Source: JACJWR01 sp964474045
GTDB lineage: Bacteria; Actinomycetota; Actinomycetes; S36-B12; UBA10799
Direction: 5' to 3'
NCBI GenBank assembly: GCA_964474045.1
Contig: CAYYRC010000006.1
Span: forward strand, 1 to 64,000
DNA: 64,000 bases
The notes beneath the pieces are model-generated. The model was not told the DNA's origin. It made no database searches and saw only the letters and a program-made list of their open reading frames with translations. The translations under genes were made by a program, and so were the position numbers. Positions 23,072 to 35,051 of this stretch are shown piece by piece (within the stretch, counting starts at the first letter, position 1; every line of letters starts with the position of its first letter).

Positions 23072-24550
23072 ATGTCGTCCACCGACCCCATCACCAGCAC
23101 CCGCGAGATCGCCGTCAACGACATCGGCGACGCCGATGCCATGACCGCCGCCATCGACGCGACGATCAAGTTCTTCAACGACGGCGACATCGTCGACGGC
23201 CACATCGTCAAGGTGGACCGCGACGAGGTGCTCCTCGACATCGGCTACAAGACCGAGGGCGTCATCCCCTCCCGCGAGCTGAGCATCAAGCACGATGTCG
23301 ACCCGACCGAGGTCGTGTCCGTGGGCGACCACGTCGAGGCCCTTGTCCTGCAGAAGGAGGACAAGGACGGCCGCCTGATCCTGAGCAAGAAGCGCGCCCA
23401 GTACGAGCGCGCGTGGGGCGACATCGAGGCCAAGAAGGACGCCGAGGAGGTCGTGTCCGGCACCGTCATCGAGGTGGTCAAGGGTGGCCTGATCGTGGAC
23501 ATCGGCCTGCGCGGCTTCCTGCCGGCCTCGCTGGTCGAGATGCGTAGGGTGCGCGACCTGCAGCCCTACGTGGGCAAGGAGATCGAGGCCAAGATCATCG
23601 AGCTGGACAAGAACCGGAACAACGTGGTTCTGTCCCGCCGCGCCTGGCTGGAGCAGACCCAGTCCGAGACGCGTCATAACTTCCTCAACACCCTCCAGAA
23701 GGGCCAGGTTCGCGAGGGCGTTGTGTCGAGCATCGTCAACTTCGGCGCGTTCGTGGACCTCGGTGGCGTCGACGGTCTGGTGCACGTGTCCGAGCTGTCC
23801 TGGAAGCACATCGACCACCCCAGCGAGGTCGTCGAGGTCGGGGACAAGGTCACCGTCGAGGTGCTCGACGTGGACATGGACCGCGAGCGCGTGTCGCTGA
23901 GCCTCAAGGCCACCCAGGAAGACCCCTGGCAGCACTTCGCCCGCACCCACGGAATCGACCAGGTGGTGCCCGGCAAGGTCACCAAGCTGGTGCCGTTCGG
24001 CGCGTTCGTCCGGGTGGACGAGGGTATCGAGGGCCTCGTGCACATCTCCGAGCTGGCCGAGCGCCACGTCGAGATCCCCGAGCAGGTGGTCCAGGTCAAC
24101 GACGAGATCTTCGTCAAGGTGATCGACATCGACCTGGAGCGTCGCCGCATCTCGCTCAGCCTCAAGCAGGCCAACGACTCCGGCGCGGGCTCCGACGACG
24201 AGTTCGACCCCTACCTGTACGGGATGGCCCCGTCCTACGACGACAGCGGCAAGTACATCGGCCCCGAGGGCTTCGACCCCGAGCACGGCGACTGGAAGGA
24301 AGGCTTCGAGGACCAGCGCACCGAGTGGGAGCGCCAGTACAACGAGGCCTATGCCCGCTGGGTCCAGCACAAGGACCAGATCGCGGATGCCCGCAAGGCT
24401 GACGCCGAGGCCGCGAGCGCGGTGGCGGCTGCCGGCGGCAGCGGCGGCTACACCGCAGCCGCCCCGGAGCCGACGGGTGCCCTTGCCGAGGATGACAACG
24501 AGGCCCTGCGGGCACTGCGCGAGAAGCTCACCGGGGGTGGCGAGGGCTGA
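23072..24550 (+). CDS. rpsA: 30S ribosomal protein S1
   Basis: A 492-residue RNA-binding ribosomal protein with four S1 domains at about 37-106, 122-190, 209-277 and 295-363 (for example GQVREGVVSSIVNFGAFVDL and GKVTKLVPFGAFVRVDEG). The C-terminal 120 residues are acidic and charged, ending in an Ala/Gly-rich stretch and ALREKLTGGGEG. This is the short four-domain actinobacterial form. ATG 23072 has only a distant CCGGAG; the open frame further upstream lies across the promoter. It converges on coaE (12 bp apart). Confidence 0.97.
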   Translation: MSSTDPITSTREIAVNDIGDADAMTAAIDATIKFFNDGDIVDGHIVKVDRDEVLLDIGYKTEGVIPSRELSIKHDVDPTEVVSVGDHVEALVLQKEDKDGRLILSKKRAQYERAWGDIEAKKDAEEVVSGTVIEVVKGGLIVDIGLRGFLPASLVEMRRVRDLQPYVGKEIEAKIIELDKNRNNVVLSRRAWLEQTQSETRHNFLNTLQKGQVREGVVSSIVNFGAFVDLGGVDGLVHVSELSWKHIDHPSEVVEVGDKVTVEVLDVDMDRERVSLSLKATQEDPWQHFARTHGIDQVVPGKVTKLVPFGAFVRVDEGIEGLVHISELAERHVEIPEQVVQVNDEIFVKVIDIDLERRRISLSLKQANDSGAGSDDEFDPYLYGMAPSYDDSGKYIGPEGFDPEHGDWKEGFEDQRTEWERQYNEAYARWVQHKDQIADARKADAEAASAVAAAGGSGGYTAAAPEPTGALAEDDNEALRALREKLTGGGEG

Positions 24551-24562
24551 CCTCGCGCTCGC

Positions 24563-25177
24563 TCAGGCGATCAGCTTCCGCCAGGCGCGGTCGACCTGAT
24601 CGGCTAGCGCTGCGAGGTCGCCGGAGTTGTCGATGATCACATCGGCGACTGTCCGGCGCTCGTCGTCCGTCGCCTGGGCGGCCATGCGGCGGCGGGCATC
24701 GGCGTCGGTCACGCCGCGGCCGGCGAGGCGCGCCAGCCGCACGGCCAGCGGTGCCTCCACGACGATCACCGCGTCGTAGGCCGGGGCCAGCCCGTTCTCG
24801 ACCAGCAGCGGGACGTCGTGGACGATCGGCTGGCCCGGCGTCGCCGCGGCCATCAGCTCGGCGGTGTGGGCGGCGATGCGCGGATGCAGGGTGGCGTTGA
24901 GCCGGTGCCGGGCAGCATCGTCGGCGAAGGCCACGGCGGCGAGCGCAGCGCGGTCCAGCGAGCCGTCTGCCGCCAGGATCGACGGGCCGAACTCCGCCGC
25001 CACCGCCGCGAGACCCTCGCTGCCGGGGGCGACGACCTCGCGCGCGACGGCGTCGGCGTCAATGACGAGCGCGCCGCGGTCGGCCAGCATGGCTGCCACT
25101 GTGCTCTTGCCCGAGCCGATGCCTCCGGTCAGGCCGATGCGCAGGGATGTCGACCCAGGTGCTGGATGGTCCGTCAT
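24563..25177 (-). CDS. coaE: Dephospho-CoA kinase
   Basis: Last step of CoA synthesis: phosphorylates the 3'-hydroxyl of dephospho-CoA. The 204-residue protein carries the P-loop GLTGGIGSGKSTVAAMLADRG (quoted part GLTGGIGSGKS, near residue 14), VIDADAVAREVV, and HDVPLLVENGL. It is a plain CoaE without the extra C-terminal domain seen in M. tuberculosis. It is on the opposite strand to rpsA and uvrB, whereas in M. tuberculosis these are, as I recall, codirectional. A TAGGCT -10 six bases before the ATG predicts a leaderless mRNA. Confidence 0.95.
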   Translation of the reverse strand: MTDHPAPGSTSLRIGLTGGIGSGKSTVAAMLADRGALVIDADAVAREVVAPGSEGLAAVAAEFGPSILAADGSLDRAALAAVAFADDAARHRLNATLHPRIAAHTAELMAAATPGQPIVHDVPLLVENGLAPAYDAVIVVEAPLAVRLARLAGRGVTDADARRRMAAQATDDERRTVADVIIDNSGDLAALADQVDRAWRKLIA

Positions 25178-25183
25178 GCCCTG

Positions 25184-25189
25184 AGCCTA
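25184..25189 (-). promoter_or_regulatory. -10 hexamer of coaE
   Basis: TAGGCT on the minus strand at -12 to -7 from the ATG at 25177; predicted leaderless start. Confidence 0.5.
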
Positions 25190-25230
25190 GGACGCTGCGG
25201 AGTCGGCCCGGTCGCGCGGCAAGCGTGGCA

Positions 25231-25267
25231 CACACGAGCGTTCGCACCCAGGGGCCGGCAGTACGAT
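25231..25267 (+). promoter_or_regulatory. uvrB promoter with weak SOS-box-like element
   Basis: TACGAT (25262-25267) lies at -12 to -7 from ATG 25274, predicting a leaderless mRNA. CACACGAGCGTTCG (25231-25244) has one perfect half (GTTCG) and one partial half (CACAC) of the actinobacterial LexA site CGAAC-N4-GTTCG, at the -35 position. The LexA reading is tentative. Confidence 0.35.
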
Positions 25268-25273
25268 TGGGCG

Positions 25274-27379
25274 ATGGCTCGTCCCGTCACCGACCTGCAG
25301 CGCCGGGTCGCCCCGTTCCAGGTGATCAGCGAGTACCAGCCTGCGGGCGACCAGCCCGCCGCCATCGCCGAGATCACCCGCCGGATCCAGGCGGGAGAGC
25401 CCGACGTGGTGCTCATGGGCGCCACCGGCACCGGAAAGTCCGCGACGACGGCGTGGCTCGTGGAGCAGCTGCAGCGCCCGACGCTGGTGATGGCGCCGAA
25501 CAAGACGCTCGCCGCGCAGCTGGCCAACGAGTTTCGGGAGCTGCTGCCGCGCAACGCCGTCGAGTACTTCGTGTCCTACTACGACTACTACCAGCCCGAG
25601 GCGTACATCGCCCAGACCGATACCTACATCGAGAAGGACTCCTCCATCAACGAGGAGGTCGAGCGGCTGCGGCATAGCGCGACGAACTCGCTGCTGACCC
25701 GCCGGGATGTGATCGTGGTGGCGACAGTGTCGGCGATCTACGGCCTGGGCACCCCACAGGAGTATGTGGACCGCATGGTCCGGCTGCGGGTGGGGGAGTC
25801 CGTCGAGCGCAACGCCCTGCTGCGCACGCTGGTGCAGAACCAGTACGCGCGCAACGACACGGCCTTCACCCGCGGCACGTTCCGCGTCCGCGGCGACACG
25901 ATCGAGGTGTTCCCGGTCTACGAGGAGCATCCGGTGCGGATCGAGATGTTCGGCGACGAGATCGAGCGCCTCATGACCCTGCACCCGGTGACCGGCGAGA
26001 TCCTGACCGAGGACCGCGAGCTGTACATCTTCCCCGCCACGCACTACGTCGCGGGGCCGGAGCGGATGGCGCGCGCGGTCAACGACATCGAGAGCGAGCT
26101 GGAGATCAGGCTGGCCGAGCTGGAGCGCCGCGGCGACCTGTTGGAGGCACAGCGGCTGGGAATGCGCACGCGGTACGACATCGAGATGCTGCAGCAGGTG
26201 GGCTTCTGCTCGGGGATCGAGAACTACTCCCGCCACGTCGACGGCCGCGGACCCGGCACCCCGCCGAACTGCCTGCTGGACTACTTCCCGGAGGACTTCC
26301 TGCTGGTCGTCGACGAGTCACACGTAACCGTGCCGCAGATCGGCGGCATGTACGAGGGCGACATGTCCCGCAAGCGCAGCCTGGTGGATCACGGCTTCCG
26401 GCTGCCCAGCGCGATGGACAACCGGCCGCTGCGGTTCGAGGAGTTCGTCGAGCGCGTGGGTCAGACCCTCTACCTATCGGCGACCCCGGGCCCGTACGAG
26501 CTGGGGAAGGTGCACGGCGACGTCGTCGAGCAGGTCATCCGGCCCACCGGACTGGTGGACCCCGAGATCATCGTGAAGCCCACCAAGGGCCAGATCGACG
26601 ACCTGCTGGGCGAGATCAACGAGCGCGCCGAGCGCAACGAGCGGGTGCTGGTGACGACCCTGACCAAGCGGATGGCCGAGGACTTGACCGACTACCTGCT
26701 GGACCAGGGCGTGCGGGTGCGCTACCTGCACTCCGAGGTCGACACCCTGCGCCGGGTGGAGCTGCTGCGGGAGCTCCGACTGGGCGAGTACGACGTGCTC
26801 GTCGGCATCAACCTGCTGCGCGAGGGCCTAGACCTCCCGGAGGTCAGCCTGGTGAGCATCCTGGACGCCGACAAGGAGGGCTTCCTGCGCTCGGAGCGCA
26901 GCCTCATCCAGACCATCGGGCGCGCTGCGCGCAACGTCTCCGGACAGGTCCACATGTATGCCGACACCATCACCGACTCCATGACCACCGCCATCGACGA
27001 GACCAACCGCCGCCGTGTCAAGCAGCTGGCCTACAACGCGGAGCACGGCATCGACCCGCAGCCCCTGCGCAAGAAGATCGCCGACATCACCGACCTGATC
27101 GCCAGTGAGGCCGCGGACACCGAGGCGCTGCTCGCCGGCGGCGGCCGGGGCGGTCGGGGCAGGGGCACGCCGACCGCGCTGGGCACCGGCCGGATCGCGG
27201 CGCGCGCTGGCGACCAGCCGCTGCCGGCGGCCGAGCTGGAGGCGCTCATCGCCGACCTGACCGAGCAGATGCACACTGCTGCCGAAGAGCTGCAGTTCGA
27301 GCTCGCGGCCCGCTACCGGGACGAGGTGGGGGAGCTCAAGAAGGAGTTGCGCGCCATGCGCGAGGCCGGCGCCGGCTGA
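25274..27379 (+). CDS. uvrB: Excinuclease ABC subunit B
   Basis: Damage-verification helicase of nucleotide excision repair. The 701-residue protein has Walker A GATGTGKSATTAW (near residue 54), the beta-hairpin YYDYYQPEAYI (near 105), Walker B DESH in LLVVDESHVTVPQ, motif VI QTIGRAARN, and a C-terminal UVR domain (EELQFELAARYRDEVGELKK) for UvrC contact. The frame is open far upstream over coaE, but ATG 25274 fits both the family N-terminus and the -10 element. uvrA and uvrC lie 7 and 12 kb downstream. Confidence 0.97.
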   Translation: MARPVTDLQRRVAPFQVISEYQPAGDQPAAIAEITRRIQAGEPDVVLMGATGTGKSATTAWLVEQLQRPTLVMAPNKTLAAQLANEFRELLPRNAVEYFVSYYDYYQPEAYIAQTDTYIEKDSSINEEVERLRHSATNSLLTRRDVIVVATVSAIYGLGTPQEYVDRMVRLRVGESVERNALLRTLVQNQYARNDTAFTRGTFRVRGDTIEVFPVYEEHPVRIEMFGDEIERLMTLHPVTGEILTEDRELYIFPATHYVAGPERMARAVNDIESELEIRLAELERRGDLLEAQRLGMRTRYDIEMLQQVGFCSGIENYSRHVDGRGPGTPPNCLLDYFPEDFLLVVDESHVTVPQIGGMYEGDMSRKRSLVDHGFRLPSAMDNRPLRFEEFVERVGQTLYLSATPGPYELGKVHGDVVEQVIRPTGLVDPEIIVKPTKGQIDDLLGEINERAERNERVLVTTLTKRMAEDLTDYLLDQGVRVRYLHSEVDTLRRVELLRELRLGEYDVLVGINLLREGLDLPEVSLVSILDADKEGFLRSERSLIQTIGRAARNVSGQVHMYADTITDSMTTAIDETNRRRVKQLAYNAEHGIDPQPLRKKIADITDLIASEAADTEALLAGGGRGGRGRGTPTALGTGRIAARAGDQPLPAAELEALIADLTEQMHTAAEELQFELAARYRDEVGELKKELRAMREAGAG

Positions 27380-27397
27380 TTCCTGCACATGCGGGAA
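27380..27397 (+). terminator. Short hairpin directly after the uvrB stop
   Basis: TTCCTGC, loop ACAT, GCGGGAA: a 7-bp stem including one G-T pair that begins at the base after TGA. A weak terminator or 3'-end stabiliser; no T-run. Confidence 0.35.
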
Positions 27398-27502
27398 CAG
27401 CCTGACGCCCGTGACCGTTAGCCACAGGTAAGGTTCACGGGGGTCGCACCGCTTCCCCCGGGCGCCGGCCATGCACGCCAAACGTCAGGAGGGTCCCTAC
27501 CC

Positions 27503-28522
27503 GTGGATGTGAGTCTGATGGCCTGGGCAATCACCGTCGCCGCCGTCCTAGCGCTCGTCGCCCTCGACTTCCTCGTTGTGTCCAACAAGCCGCACGAGGT
27601 CGGGATGAAGGAGGCCGCCGGCTGGTCGGTCTTCTACATCGCGATCGCGCTGGCCTGGGGCGCAGGCATCTGGTACTTCTGGGGCCAGCAGTACGGCAAC
27701 GAGTACTACACCGGCTGGCTGGTAGAGAAGGCGCTGTCGGTCGACAACCTCTTCGTCTTCGTCATCATCCTGGGCAAGTTCGCCGTCCCCGCGAAGTACT
27801 GGCAGAAGATCCTGCTGTTCGGCATCCTGTTCGCCCTGGCGCTGCGCACGGTCTTCATCCTCGTGGGCGCGGCGATGCTGGAGTACTTCTCGTTCTCGTT
27901 CGTGATCTTCGGCGCCTTCCTGGTGTGGACGGCGATCCAGCTGGCCCGGCACCGCGACGAGGACCCGGACGTCGAGGACTCCAAGATCGTCGAGTTCGCC
28001 CAGCGCAAGCTGCCGTTCTCCAAACAGTGGAACAACGGCAAGATGCGGGTCGTCGAGGACGGCAAGAAGCTGTTCACGCCGATGCTGCTGGTGATGATCG
28101 CGATCGCCTCGACGGACGTGCTGTTCGCCCTGGACTCCATTCCCGCGGTGTACGGCGTCACCAGCGAGCCCTACATCGTCTTCGCGGCCAACGCCTTCGC
28201 GCTGCTCGGGCTGCGCGCGCTGTTCTTCCTGCTCAACGGGCTGCTGGACAAGATGATCTATCTGGCCCTCGGGCTCTCGATCATTCTCGGCTTCATCGGC
28301 GTCAAGCTCATCCTGCACTGGGCGCACGGCATCTGGCCCTGGCTGCCGGAGATCCCGACGATGTTGTCACTGGCGGTCATCATCGTCGTGCTGGCGGTCA
28401 CGGCGGTCGCCAGCTGGCTGAAGGTGCGCAAGGACCCTTCGCTGGTGGCTCATGCCGGCACGGTCACCCTGTCGCATCACCCGGAGCGGGACCAGGGTCC
28501 GCACACGCTGCCGGAGGAGTAG
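27503..28522 (+). CDS. TerC-family integral membrane protein (Alx/TerC-like, putative metal ion exporter)
   Basis: A 339-residue membrane protein with about eight or nine helices. It has the family hallmarks LVEKALSVDNLFVFVIIL (near 75) and STDVLFALDSIPAVYG (near 205), whose acidic residues are thought to contact metal. Bacterial homologues such as Alx export Mn2+, and some assist loading of exported proteins; which applies is not visible. The GTG start has AGGAGG upstream. I saw no yybP-ykoY manganese riboswitch in the 123-bp leader region. It converges on the PLP lyase gene with 5 bp between stops. Confidence 0.9.
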   Translation: MDVSLMAWAITVAAVLALVALDFLVVSNKPHEVGMKEAAGWSVFYIAIALAWGAGIWYFWGQQYGNEYYTGWLVEKALSVDNLFVFVIILGKFAVPAKYWQKILLFGILFALALRTVFILVGAAMLEYFSFSFVIFGAFLVWTAIQLARHRDEDPDVEDSKIVEFAQRKLPFSKQWNNGKMRVVEDGKKLFTPMLLVMIAIASTDVLFALDSIPAVYGVTSEPYIVFAANAFALLGLRALFFLLNGLLDKMIYLALGLSIILGFIGVKLILHWAHGIWPWLPEIPTMLSLAVIIVVLAVTAVASWLKVRKDPSLVAHAGTVTLSHHPERDQGPHTLPEE

Positions 28523-28527
28523 CGGCG

Positions 28528-30030
28528 TCAGGTGCGGGGCTCGAAGATCGTCGCGAAGTAGCCGCCCAGCATGGCGTCGCGCAACTCCGCCGGCAGGCCC
28601 TCGATCAACGCCTGCACCCCGGCGGCCTCCTCGGGCAGCCAGGGCTGTCCGCCCGCGTTGAGGCCGGCGAACGTCGTGAGGTTGCGGATCGTCTCGAGGT
28701 CAAGCGCCGCGACGTCGACGGACTCGGCCGCCGCCTGCAGTTGCGGGTCAACCGTCGCCGCCGGCAGCCCCCGCGCCTCCGCTGCGGCCTGTCGCAGCGC
28801 CTGCAGGAACTCGTCCAGCATGGTGGCCGTCGTCGCCTGCACCGTCAGGTGCGCGCTGCGCGGCAGCCCCGCGAACGCCGGCTGGGCCTGGATGACCCAC
28901 CCCAGGTGCCGCATCCGGTCGACGAGGACGAAGGGGTCGATGCCCGCGCCCGACGCCGCGCCGGTGTCAGTGGGGTCCGCGCCGAGGGCCAGCAGGGTGG
29001 AGCCGGGGGTGGCGAGCACCCGCAGACCCGGGATGCCCTCGACCGCTGCGGCAATCGCCAACGTGGCCGAGCGGGCCTGGGCGACGAGCTGCCGGTACCC
29101 GTCGGCGCCGATGCGGCGGGCGACGGCCCAGGCGGCGGCCATGGGACCGGCTGACTTGGTCGACTGCAGCGTCGTGTTGACCACCGGGTAGCCCGGCCAG
29201 TCCGAGAACGTGAAGTAGGTGCCCAGCCGGTACTCCTGATCGGAGAACAGCAGCAGCGAGCTGCCCTTGGGGGCGTAGGCGTACTTGTGCAGGTCCACCG
29301 ACAGGCTGCGCACCCCCGGCACCGACAGGTCGAACGGCGGCACGTCCTCGCCCAGCTGCGCCATGAACGGCAGCACCCAGCCGCCGATGCAGGCGTCCAC
29401 GTGCACCGGCACCCCGGCTGCGCCCCCGAGCGCGGCGATCTCGGCCACCGGGTCGAGGACGCCGTGGGCGTAGGACGGCGCCGACGCGACGACCAGGCAC
29501 GCCCGCGTCCCCAGCTCGGCCAGGACGGCGGCTACCTCGTCTGCCCGCACAGCCATCGTCATCGGGTCCACCCCGACCCGCACGAGGTCCACATCGAGCA
29601 GCTCGGCAGCCTTCGCGAAGGCAGGGTGGCCCGTCGTCCCCAGCACCAGGGCGGGTCGGCGCGGGTCGTCGGGGTGGCGGGCGCGCCACTGCGAGCGGGC
29701 GGCCTTGACCGCTAGCGTGCACGATTCCGTGCCGCCGGACGTGACCGTCCCGACCGCCTCCGGCACGGCGGGGCCGCCCAACAGCGACAGACCCCAGCCG
29801 ACCAGGTCGTTCTCGATCGCGGCGACGCTGGGGAACACGGTCGGGTCAAGTGCGTTCACGCCGCTGAAGCGCGCCAGGGCGCCGTGTGCCACGCTCTGCA
29901 GGTCGGCGATGCCGGCGTCGTAGACGTAGGCCAGCACCCGCCCTCCCTCCGACGGGGCGTCGGACTCGCGCAGCCACTCCAGCTCCGTGCGGATCTGTGC
30001 CGGGGCGGCGGGCGCGTCGGGCAGGCTCAT
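28528..30030 (-). CDS. PLP-dependent lyase/decarboxylase of the sphingosine-1-phosphate lyase-like group
   Basis: A 500-residue fold-type I PLP enzyme. TSGGTESCTLAVKAAR (98-113), HVDACIGGW (210-218) and SVDLHKYAYAPKGSS (244-258, with PLP lysine K249) match S1P lyase and relatives (S[IV]D.HK[YF]GYAPKG). Related bacterial enzymes include glutamate and tyrosine decarboxylases, so the substrate is open. There is no membrane anchor, unlike eukaryotic S1P lyase. Its ATG overlaps the stop of the upstream MFS gene (ATGA), so the two are coupled; a transporter-lyase pair suggests use of an imported amine or amino acid. Confidence 0.8.
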   Translation of the reverse strand: MSLPDAPAAPAQIRTELEWLRESDAPSEGGRVLAYVYDAGIADLQSVAHGALARFSGVNALDPTVFPSVAAIENDLVGWGLSLLGGPAVPEAVGTVTSGGTESCTLAVKAARSQWRARHPDDPRRPALVLGTTGHPAFAKAAELLDVDLVRVGVDPMTMAVRADEVAAVLAELGTRACLVVASAPSYAHGVLDPVAEIAALGGAAGVPVHVDACIGGWVLPFMAQLGEDVPPFDLSVPGVRSLSVDLHKYAYAPKGSSLLLFSDQEYRLGTYFTFSDWPGYPVVNTTLQSTKSAGPMAAAWAVARRIGADGYRQLVAQARSATLAIAAAVEGIPGLRVLATPGSTLLALGADPTDTGAASGAGIDPFVLVDRMRHLGWVIQAQPAFAGLPRSAHLTVQATTATMLDEFLQALRQAAAEARGLPAATVDPQLQAAAESVDVAALDLETIRNLTTFAGLNAGGQPWLPEEAAGVQALIEGLPAELRDAMLGGYFATIFEPRT

Positions 30031-31448
30031 GTCGGCTCCTCGGTGGTCGGGGCGTTCTCAGTGGTGGGGGGCAGCCGCGGGACGTCGGCCTCGGTCAGCG
30101 GTAGCCCTCCATAACGGCGCAGGAAGAGCAGGCTGATGAGCATGAGCGCGACCGGCAGCACGGTGAAGGCGAGCAGGACCCCGGTGACGGCCGAGGCCGG
30201 CTGCTCCGCGACTGTGCCCGCGCGAGCCGAGACGAACCCCGTCACGCTCAACACCGCCAGGGCCAGCGAGGGGCCGATGGCGAAGCCCAGGGTCTCGCCG
30301 GCGGTCCAGTACCCGGTGAACGCACCGGCCTGGGCGCGCCCGCGCGCCGCGGCGTCGGCGGCGATGGTGTCCGGCAGCATTGCCAGCGGGAACATCTGCA
30401 TCCCCGCGTAGCCGCAGCCGCAGGCCGCCACGAGGACCAGCACCACCGGCAGCGGCAGCATCGGGGCCGCGAGGAGTGCCAGCGCCCCGGCCATGAACAT
30501 CACCGACGCCGCCTGGTAGCCCCGCTTCTTGCCGCGCCGGCGCGCCACCTTGGCCCACATCGGGACGAAGATGATCGCGGGAGCGACCAGGCACACGAAC
30601 AGGACGTCGCTGATCCCGGGACGGTGCAGGATGTAGGTCGCGAAATAAGGGATGCCGGCGAGCATCGCGCTGGTGGCCAGGGCCTGGATGGCGAAGGTGC
30701 CCAAGAGCGAGGTGAAGTCGGTGCTCCGCCGGGCGGCGTCGAACTGCTGGCGAAGGCTGGGTCGGCTCTCGGGGCTGCGCCGCACGGTCGCCCGCCGCAG
30801 GCCCCACCAGCAGGCGAGCATCCCGAGGCCGATGAGCGCGCCCACCACGATGCCCATCACCAGGTAGCCGGTGGCCGCATCGGCGAAGGAGTCGCGCAGC
30901 GCCGGTGAGCCGGCGCCGAACAGCAGGATTCCGAACGACAGCATGCCGACGCGCCAGGCCATAAGCGTCGTGCGGGCCTGGGGCGAGTCGGTGATCTCGG
31001 CCGGCGTCGCGATGTACGGGACCTGGAAGAGCGCGAAGGCCGACGCGGCGCCCAGGAAGGCGACGAACACCCAGGCGGTCGCCACGGCCGTCGAGGCGCC
31101 GGCGGGCACCGCGAACATCAGGGCGAACAGCGGCGGCAGCAGCAGCGCCCCGGCCAGCAGGAACCGACGGCGATTGCCGTGGTGCTCCAGGTAGCGGTCG
31201 CTCCAGCTGCCGACCAGCGGCAGGAACACGACGTCCCAGGCCTTGGGAAGCAGCAGCACGAGGGCCGCGATGCCGGCGGCCACCCCCAGGCTGTTCGTCA
31301 GGTAGTAGGCCAGCAGCAGCCCGGGCACGGTGCTGAAGCCGGCGGTGCCGACCGAGCCCAGGGCGTAGGAGAGCGTGATGCCGCGGTCCAGTTGCTGGGC
31401 CGATGGTTGCGGCTGCGCCTGCGCGGCCTCAGCGTCCTCGGTGGTCAT
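30027..31448 (-). CDS. MFS transporter, GPH (glycoside-pentoside-hexuronide)/MFS_2-like
   Basis: A 473-residue 12-helix transporter. The N-terminal half has KAWDVVFLPLVGSWSDRY near residue 67, the GPH-family variant of the DxxxxPxxGxxSDR loop, and FALFQVPYIATPAEITD near 145. GPH members usually import sugars or small osmolytes by cation symport. It lies between the MBL hydrolase gene (6 bp upstream) and the PLP lyase (4-bp overlap), all on the minus strand, suggesting one operon. The substrate is unknown; the neighbouring lyase is the only clue. Confidence 0.85.
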   Translation of the reverse strand: MTTEDAEAAQAQPQPSAQQLDRGITLSYALGSVGTAGFSTVPGLLLAYYLTNSLGVAAGIAALVLLLPKAWDVVFLPLVGSWSDRYLEHHGNRRRFLLAGALLLPPLFALMFAVPAGASTAVATAWVFVAFLGAASAFALFQVPYIATPAEITDSPQARTTLMAWRVGMLSFGILLFGAGSPALRDSFADAATGYLVMGIVVGALIGLGMLACWWGLRRATVRRSPESRPSLRQQFDAARRSTDFTSLLGTFAIQALATSAMLAGIPYFATYILHRPGISDVLFVCLVAPAIIFVPMWAKVARRRGKKRGYQAASVMFMAGALALLAAPMLPLPVVLVLVAACGCGYAGMQMFPLAMLPDTIAADAAARGRAQAGAFTGYWTAGETLGFAIGPSLALAVLSVTGFVSARAGTVAEQPASAVTGVLLAFTVLPVALMLISLLFLRRYGGLPLTEADVPRLPPTTENAPTTEEPT

Positions 31449-31454
31449 GGCCGA

Positions 31455-32117
31455 TCACCAACCCCTGGCTGCCCATTCCCCCAAGTGCGGGCGCTCCGCG
31501 GCCAGCGTCGTGTCCCAGCCGTGCCCGGGGTACACATGCGCGTCGGGGAAGCGGTCGAAGAGCCTGGCGGTGACGTCGCCGAGGAGTTGCCGGAAATCCG
31601 CGGCGTCGGTTGTCCGGCCGACGCCGCCGGGGAACAGCGAGTCGCCGGTGAGCAGGTGGTGGCTGCCGTCGGAGGCCACGATGTGCACGGCCACCCCGCC
31701 GGGGGTGTGCCCGCGCAGGGCGATGATCCCGACCTCGGCCCCGCCGGCAGCAGGGTCGCCGACAGCCACGGTGTCGCCGTCGACCAGCTCGACGTCGGTG
31801 GCGACGTCGAGCCCCGGCGCATCCTCGGCCCCCGCCAGCGTGCGGGCACCGGTCGCGGCGACGACCGCGGCGAGCGCCCGCCAGTGGTCGCCGTGGCGGT
31901 GGGTGGTGAGAATCCCTGTCAGCGGCCCGTCTCCCAGCAGCGAGAGCACGCTGTCGGGCTCGTCGGCGGCATCGACCAGCAGCTGCGAGCCATCCGGGGC
32001 ACGCAGCAGGTAGACGTTGTTGTCGAGTGGGCCCACCGCCAGCTTGGTCAGGGTGACGGTGCCCAGGTCGATCGTCTGCGCCGGGGCGCCAGGCGCCGTG
32101 CGGCCCGTGTACGACAT
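31455..32117 (-). CDS. Metallo-beta-lactamase-fold hydrolase (glyoxalase II-like)
   Basis: A 220-residue MBL-fold protein with metal motifs THRHGDHW (HxHxDH, near residue 72), RGHTPGGVAVH, TGDSLFPGGVG and the C-terminal VYPGHGWDTT. This full ligand set is typical of glyoxalase II-like thioesterases. A homologue lies divergent from uvrA in M. tuberculosis too (Rv1637c, as I recall). It heads the MBL-MFS-lyase operon. TAGGCT six bases before the ATG predicts a leaderless transcript. The substrate is unknown. Confidence 0.88.
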   Translation of the reverse strand: MSYTGRTAPGAPAQTIDLGTVTLTKLAVGPLDNNVYLLRAPDGSQLLVDAADEPDSVLSLLGDGPLTGILTTHRHGDHWRALAAVVAATGARTLAGAEDAPGLDVATDVELVDGDTVAVGDPAAGGAEVGIIALRGHTPGGVAVHIVASDGSHHLLTGDSLFPGGVGRTTDAADFRQLLGDVTARLFDRFPDAHVYPGHGWDTTLAAERPHLGEWAARGW

Positions 32118-32123
32118 GGCTGC

Positions 32124-32129
32124 AGCCTA
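32124..32129 (-). promoter_or_regulatory. -10 hexamer of the MBL hydrolase operon
   Basis: TAGGCT on the minus strand at -12 to -7 from the ATG at 32117. Confidence 0.5.
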
Positions 32130-32180
32130 GTGGCGCCAGCCCGCGTTGGGCGAGGTTCATGTCCTGTCGGGGGCGGCGCA

Positions 32181-32186
32181 TAGGCT
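32181..32186 (+). promoter_or_regulatory. -10 hexamer of uvrA
   Basis: TAGGCT at -12 to -7 from the GTG at 32193; predicted leaderless start. The same hexamer drives the divergent MBL gene 52 bp away. No convincing LexA site lies between them. Confidence 0.5.
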
Positions 32187-32192
32187 TGGCGC

Positions 32193-35047
<2,855 letters not shown>

Positions 35048-35051
<4 letters not shown>

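Noticed and set aside
27418..27436. IdeR/DtxR-like box (TTAGCCACAGGTAAGGTTC) upstream of terC
   Set aside because: Only about 9 of 19 positions match the consensus I remember, which is near background.
27398..27502. yybP-ykoY manganese riboswitch upstream of the TerC gene
   Set aside because: The expected conserved loops of that riboswitch are not present, and the region is short.
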